From Cellulophaga sp. RHA19 (GTDB lineage Bacteria; Bacteroidota; Bacteroidia; Flavobacteriales; Flavobacteriaceae), in NCBI RefSeq assembly GCF_002813425.1, contig NZ_PHUL01000001.1, positions 3,525,001 through 3,589,000 of the forward strand: DNA of 64,000 bases, written 5' to 3'. The position numbers and the translations under genes are program-made. Shown here one piece after another: positions 62,959-64,000 of this stretch; position 1 is the first letter of the stretch, and every line of letters starts with the position of its first letter. The notes beneath the pieces are model-generated. The model had not been told where the DNA came from, did not search any database, and saw nothing but the letters and a program-made list of their open reading frames with translations.

Positions 62959-64000
62959 TTAGTTGATAGGAAAAACACTAGAATTTGTATGTGCAACTTT
63001 CATTATTTGTTGCATTTCTGCTACAATTTTTGGATGCTTACTAGCAACATTTTTACTTTCTGATGGATCTGAAGCTAAATTATAAAGCTCTGTTTCTCCA
63101 CTTTTATTTACATTGTAAACAACTGCTTTCCAATCTCCTTTTCTAACAGCTTTACGTCCGTTTTTAATATTAAACTCCCAATACAAATAAGGGTGTTGTT
63201 TTTGTTTCTTTTTAGCTAACAGGGTTGGCAAAAATGATATTCCGTCTGTTGTATTTGGTTTTGGAACTGCTGCAACTTCTGCCAAGGTTGGCATTACGTC
63301 CCAAAAAGCAGAAATGTGATTGGTTACTGTTCCTTTTTTTATTTTATTTGGCCAAGAGACTATAAATGGAGCTCTTATACCACCTTCATACAAATCTCTT
63401 TTAATTCCTCTAAAACCAGCTGCGCTATTAAAAAAATCTGGATTTGCTCCACCAGCATCATGCGGACCATTATCACTTGTAAACATAATAATAGTATCTT
63501 CTTCTAACCCTAACTCCTTTACCTTGGCTACAATTTGGCCAACGTAAACATCCATCCTATCTACCATAGATGCAAAAACAGCATACGGTGTGTCTTGTGT
63601 ACAATACTTATATTTTACAATATCAGGACCATAGTCTGATGAGTACTTGTCTTCTGCCGTATAAGGAACCTCTTTAAACTTACCAGTATATTTAGCTAGT
63701 ATAGAGTCTTTAGGTGATATTAGCTCTGCGTGTGGTAATACAAAAGGCACATATGCAAAAAAAGGCTTATCCTTATTTTCTTCAATAAAGTTAAGTGTTG
63801 CATCTTGTATTTTATCTTGTGCATAGGTTTGTGTATTAATCCAGTTATTGCCTACTAAAAAATCTATTTCTTGATTATGATTTAAATATGGAGGGTAATA
63901 ACGGTGTGCTAGTTTTTGATCATTGTAACCATAAAACTCATCAAAACCCTGATTATTTGGATCTCCTGTACCAAAACCTAAGCCCCATTTGCCAAACATA
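62959..64000 (-). CDS. Sulfatase (S1 family), C-terminal part, cut by window edge
   Basis: The visible 347 residues start at the GKWGLGFGTG block, so the N-terminal signal and formylglycine site lie outside the window. MFTSDNGPHDAGG and ENKDKPFFAYVPFVLPHAEL, KGDWKAVVY and LYNLASDP match the sulfatase at 36501 closely across the whole length, the mark of recent paralogues. It is probably in the same strand-wise cluster as the GMC oxidoreductase, 47 bp away. Confidence 0.92.
   Translation of the reverse strand, partial: MFGKWGLGFGTGDPNNQGFDEFYGYNDQKLAHRYYPPYLNHNQEIDFLVGNNWINTQTYAQDKIQDATLNFIEENKDKPFFAYVPFVLPHAELISPKDSILAKYTGKFKEVPYTAEDKYSSDYGPDIVKYKYCTQDTPYAVFASMVDRMDVYVGQIVAKVKELGLEEDTIIMFTSDNGPHDAGGANPDFFNSAAGFRGIKRDLYEGGIRAPFIVSWPNKIKKGTVTNHISAFWDVMPTLAEVAAVPKPNTTDGISFLPTLLAKKKQKQHPYLYWEFNIKNGRKAVRKGDWKAVVYNVNKSGETELYNLASDPSESKNVASKHPKIVAEMQQIMKVAHTNSSVFPIN

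Overview
The window reads as the chromosome of a marine, AT-rich member of the Flavobacteriaceae (Bacteroidota). The evidence is the flavobacterial rRNA, the TTTG-N19-TAnnTTTG promoters typical of the phylum, paired type II and type III glutamine synthetases, many small lipoproteins, and a SusC/SusD polysaccharide utilisation locus (PUL) with many sulfatases. A carrageenan degrader of the Cellulophaga/Zobellia/Maribacter kind fits, but the genus is an inference.

Layout. (1) 1-3300: an rRNA operon read on the minus strand (16S, tRNA-Ile, tRNA-Ala, start of 23S) behind up to three tandem promoters. (2) 3600-7000: thrS-infC-rpmI-rplT, with infC starting at a rare ATT codon, closed by a strong terminator. 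(3) 7100-18600: mostly housekeeping: small membrane proteins, a HAD phosphatase, a conserved exported protein, dnaB, accA, divergent glutamine synthetases III and II, a Ca/Na antiporter, apt and tRNA-Arg. (4) 18660-27100: an accessory stretch of exported or lipid-anchored proteins of mostly unknown function. (5) 27100-33300: five minus-strand genes, each separated by related imperfect inverted-repeat elements resembling integron attC sites. Their cargo includes a KptA/Tpt1 fusion and an MmeI-like restriction-modification enzyme. No integrase is visible. (6) 33500-64000: a carbohydrate locus. It has KDPG-type aldolase and KDG kinase, a LacI regulator with two palindromic operators, six lipoprotein sulfatases (one cut by the window edge), a SusC/SusD pair, a GH110-like alpha-1,3-galactosidase, a GH2 enzyme, a GH82-like iota-carrageenase, an orphan TonB-dependent receptor, and a TAT-exported oxidoreductase module.

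How the locus probably works (inference). Sulfated galactan, most likely a carrageenan, is cut at the surface by the GH82-like lipoprotein. Fragments are taken up by SusC/SusD, desulfated by the sulfatases, and trimmed by the GH110-like and GH2 enzymes. An anhydrogalactose-derived 2-keto-3-deoxy sugar acid would then be phosphorylated and split by the kinase and aldolase, under the divergent LacI repressor. The GMC oxidoreductase, its TAT-lipoprotein partner and two TAT-exported TIM-barrel proteins add a periplasmic oxidation or isomerisation step of unknown substrate.

The most interesting signals are the attC-like cassette array (27.1-33.3 kb) and the GH82-like enzyme that appears to lack a catalytic Asp. 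No CRISPR array, prophage, transposase or integrase was seen.
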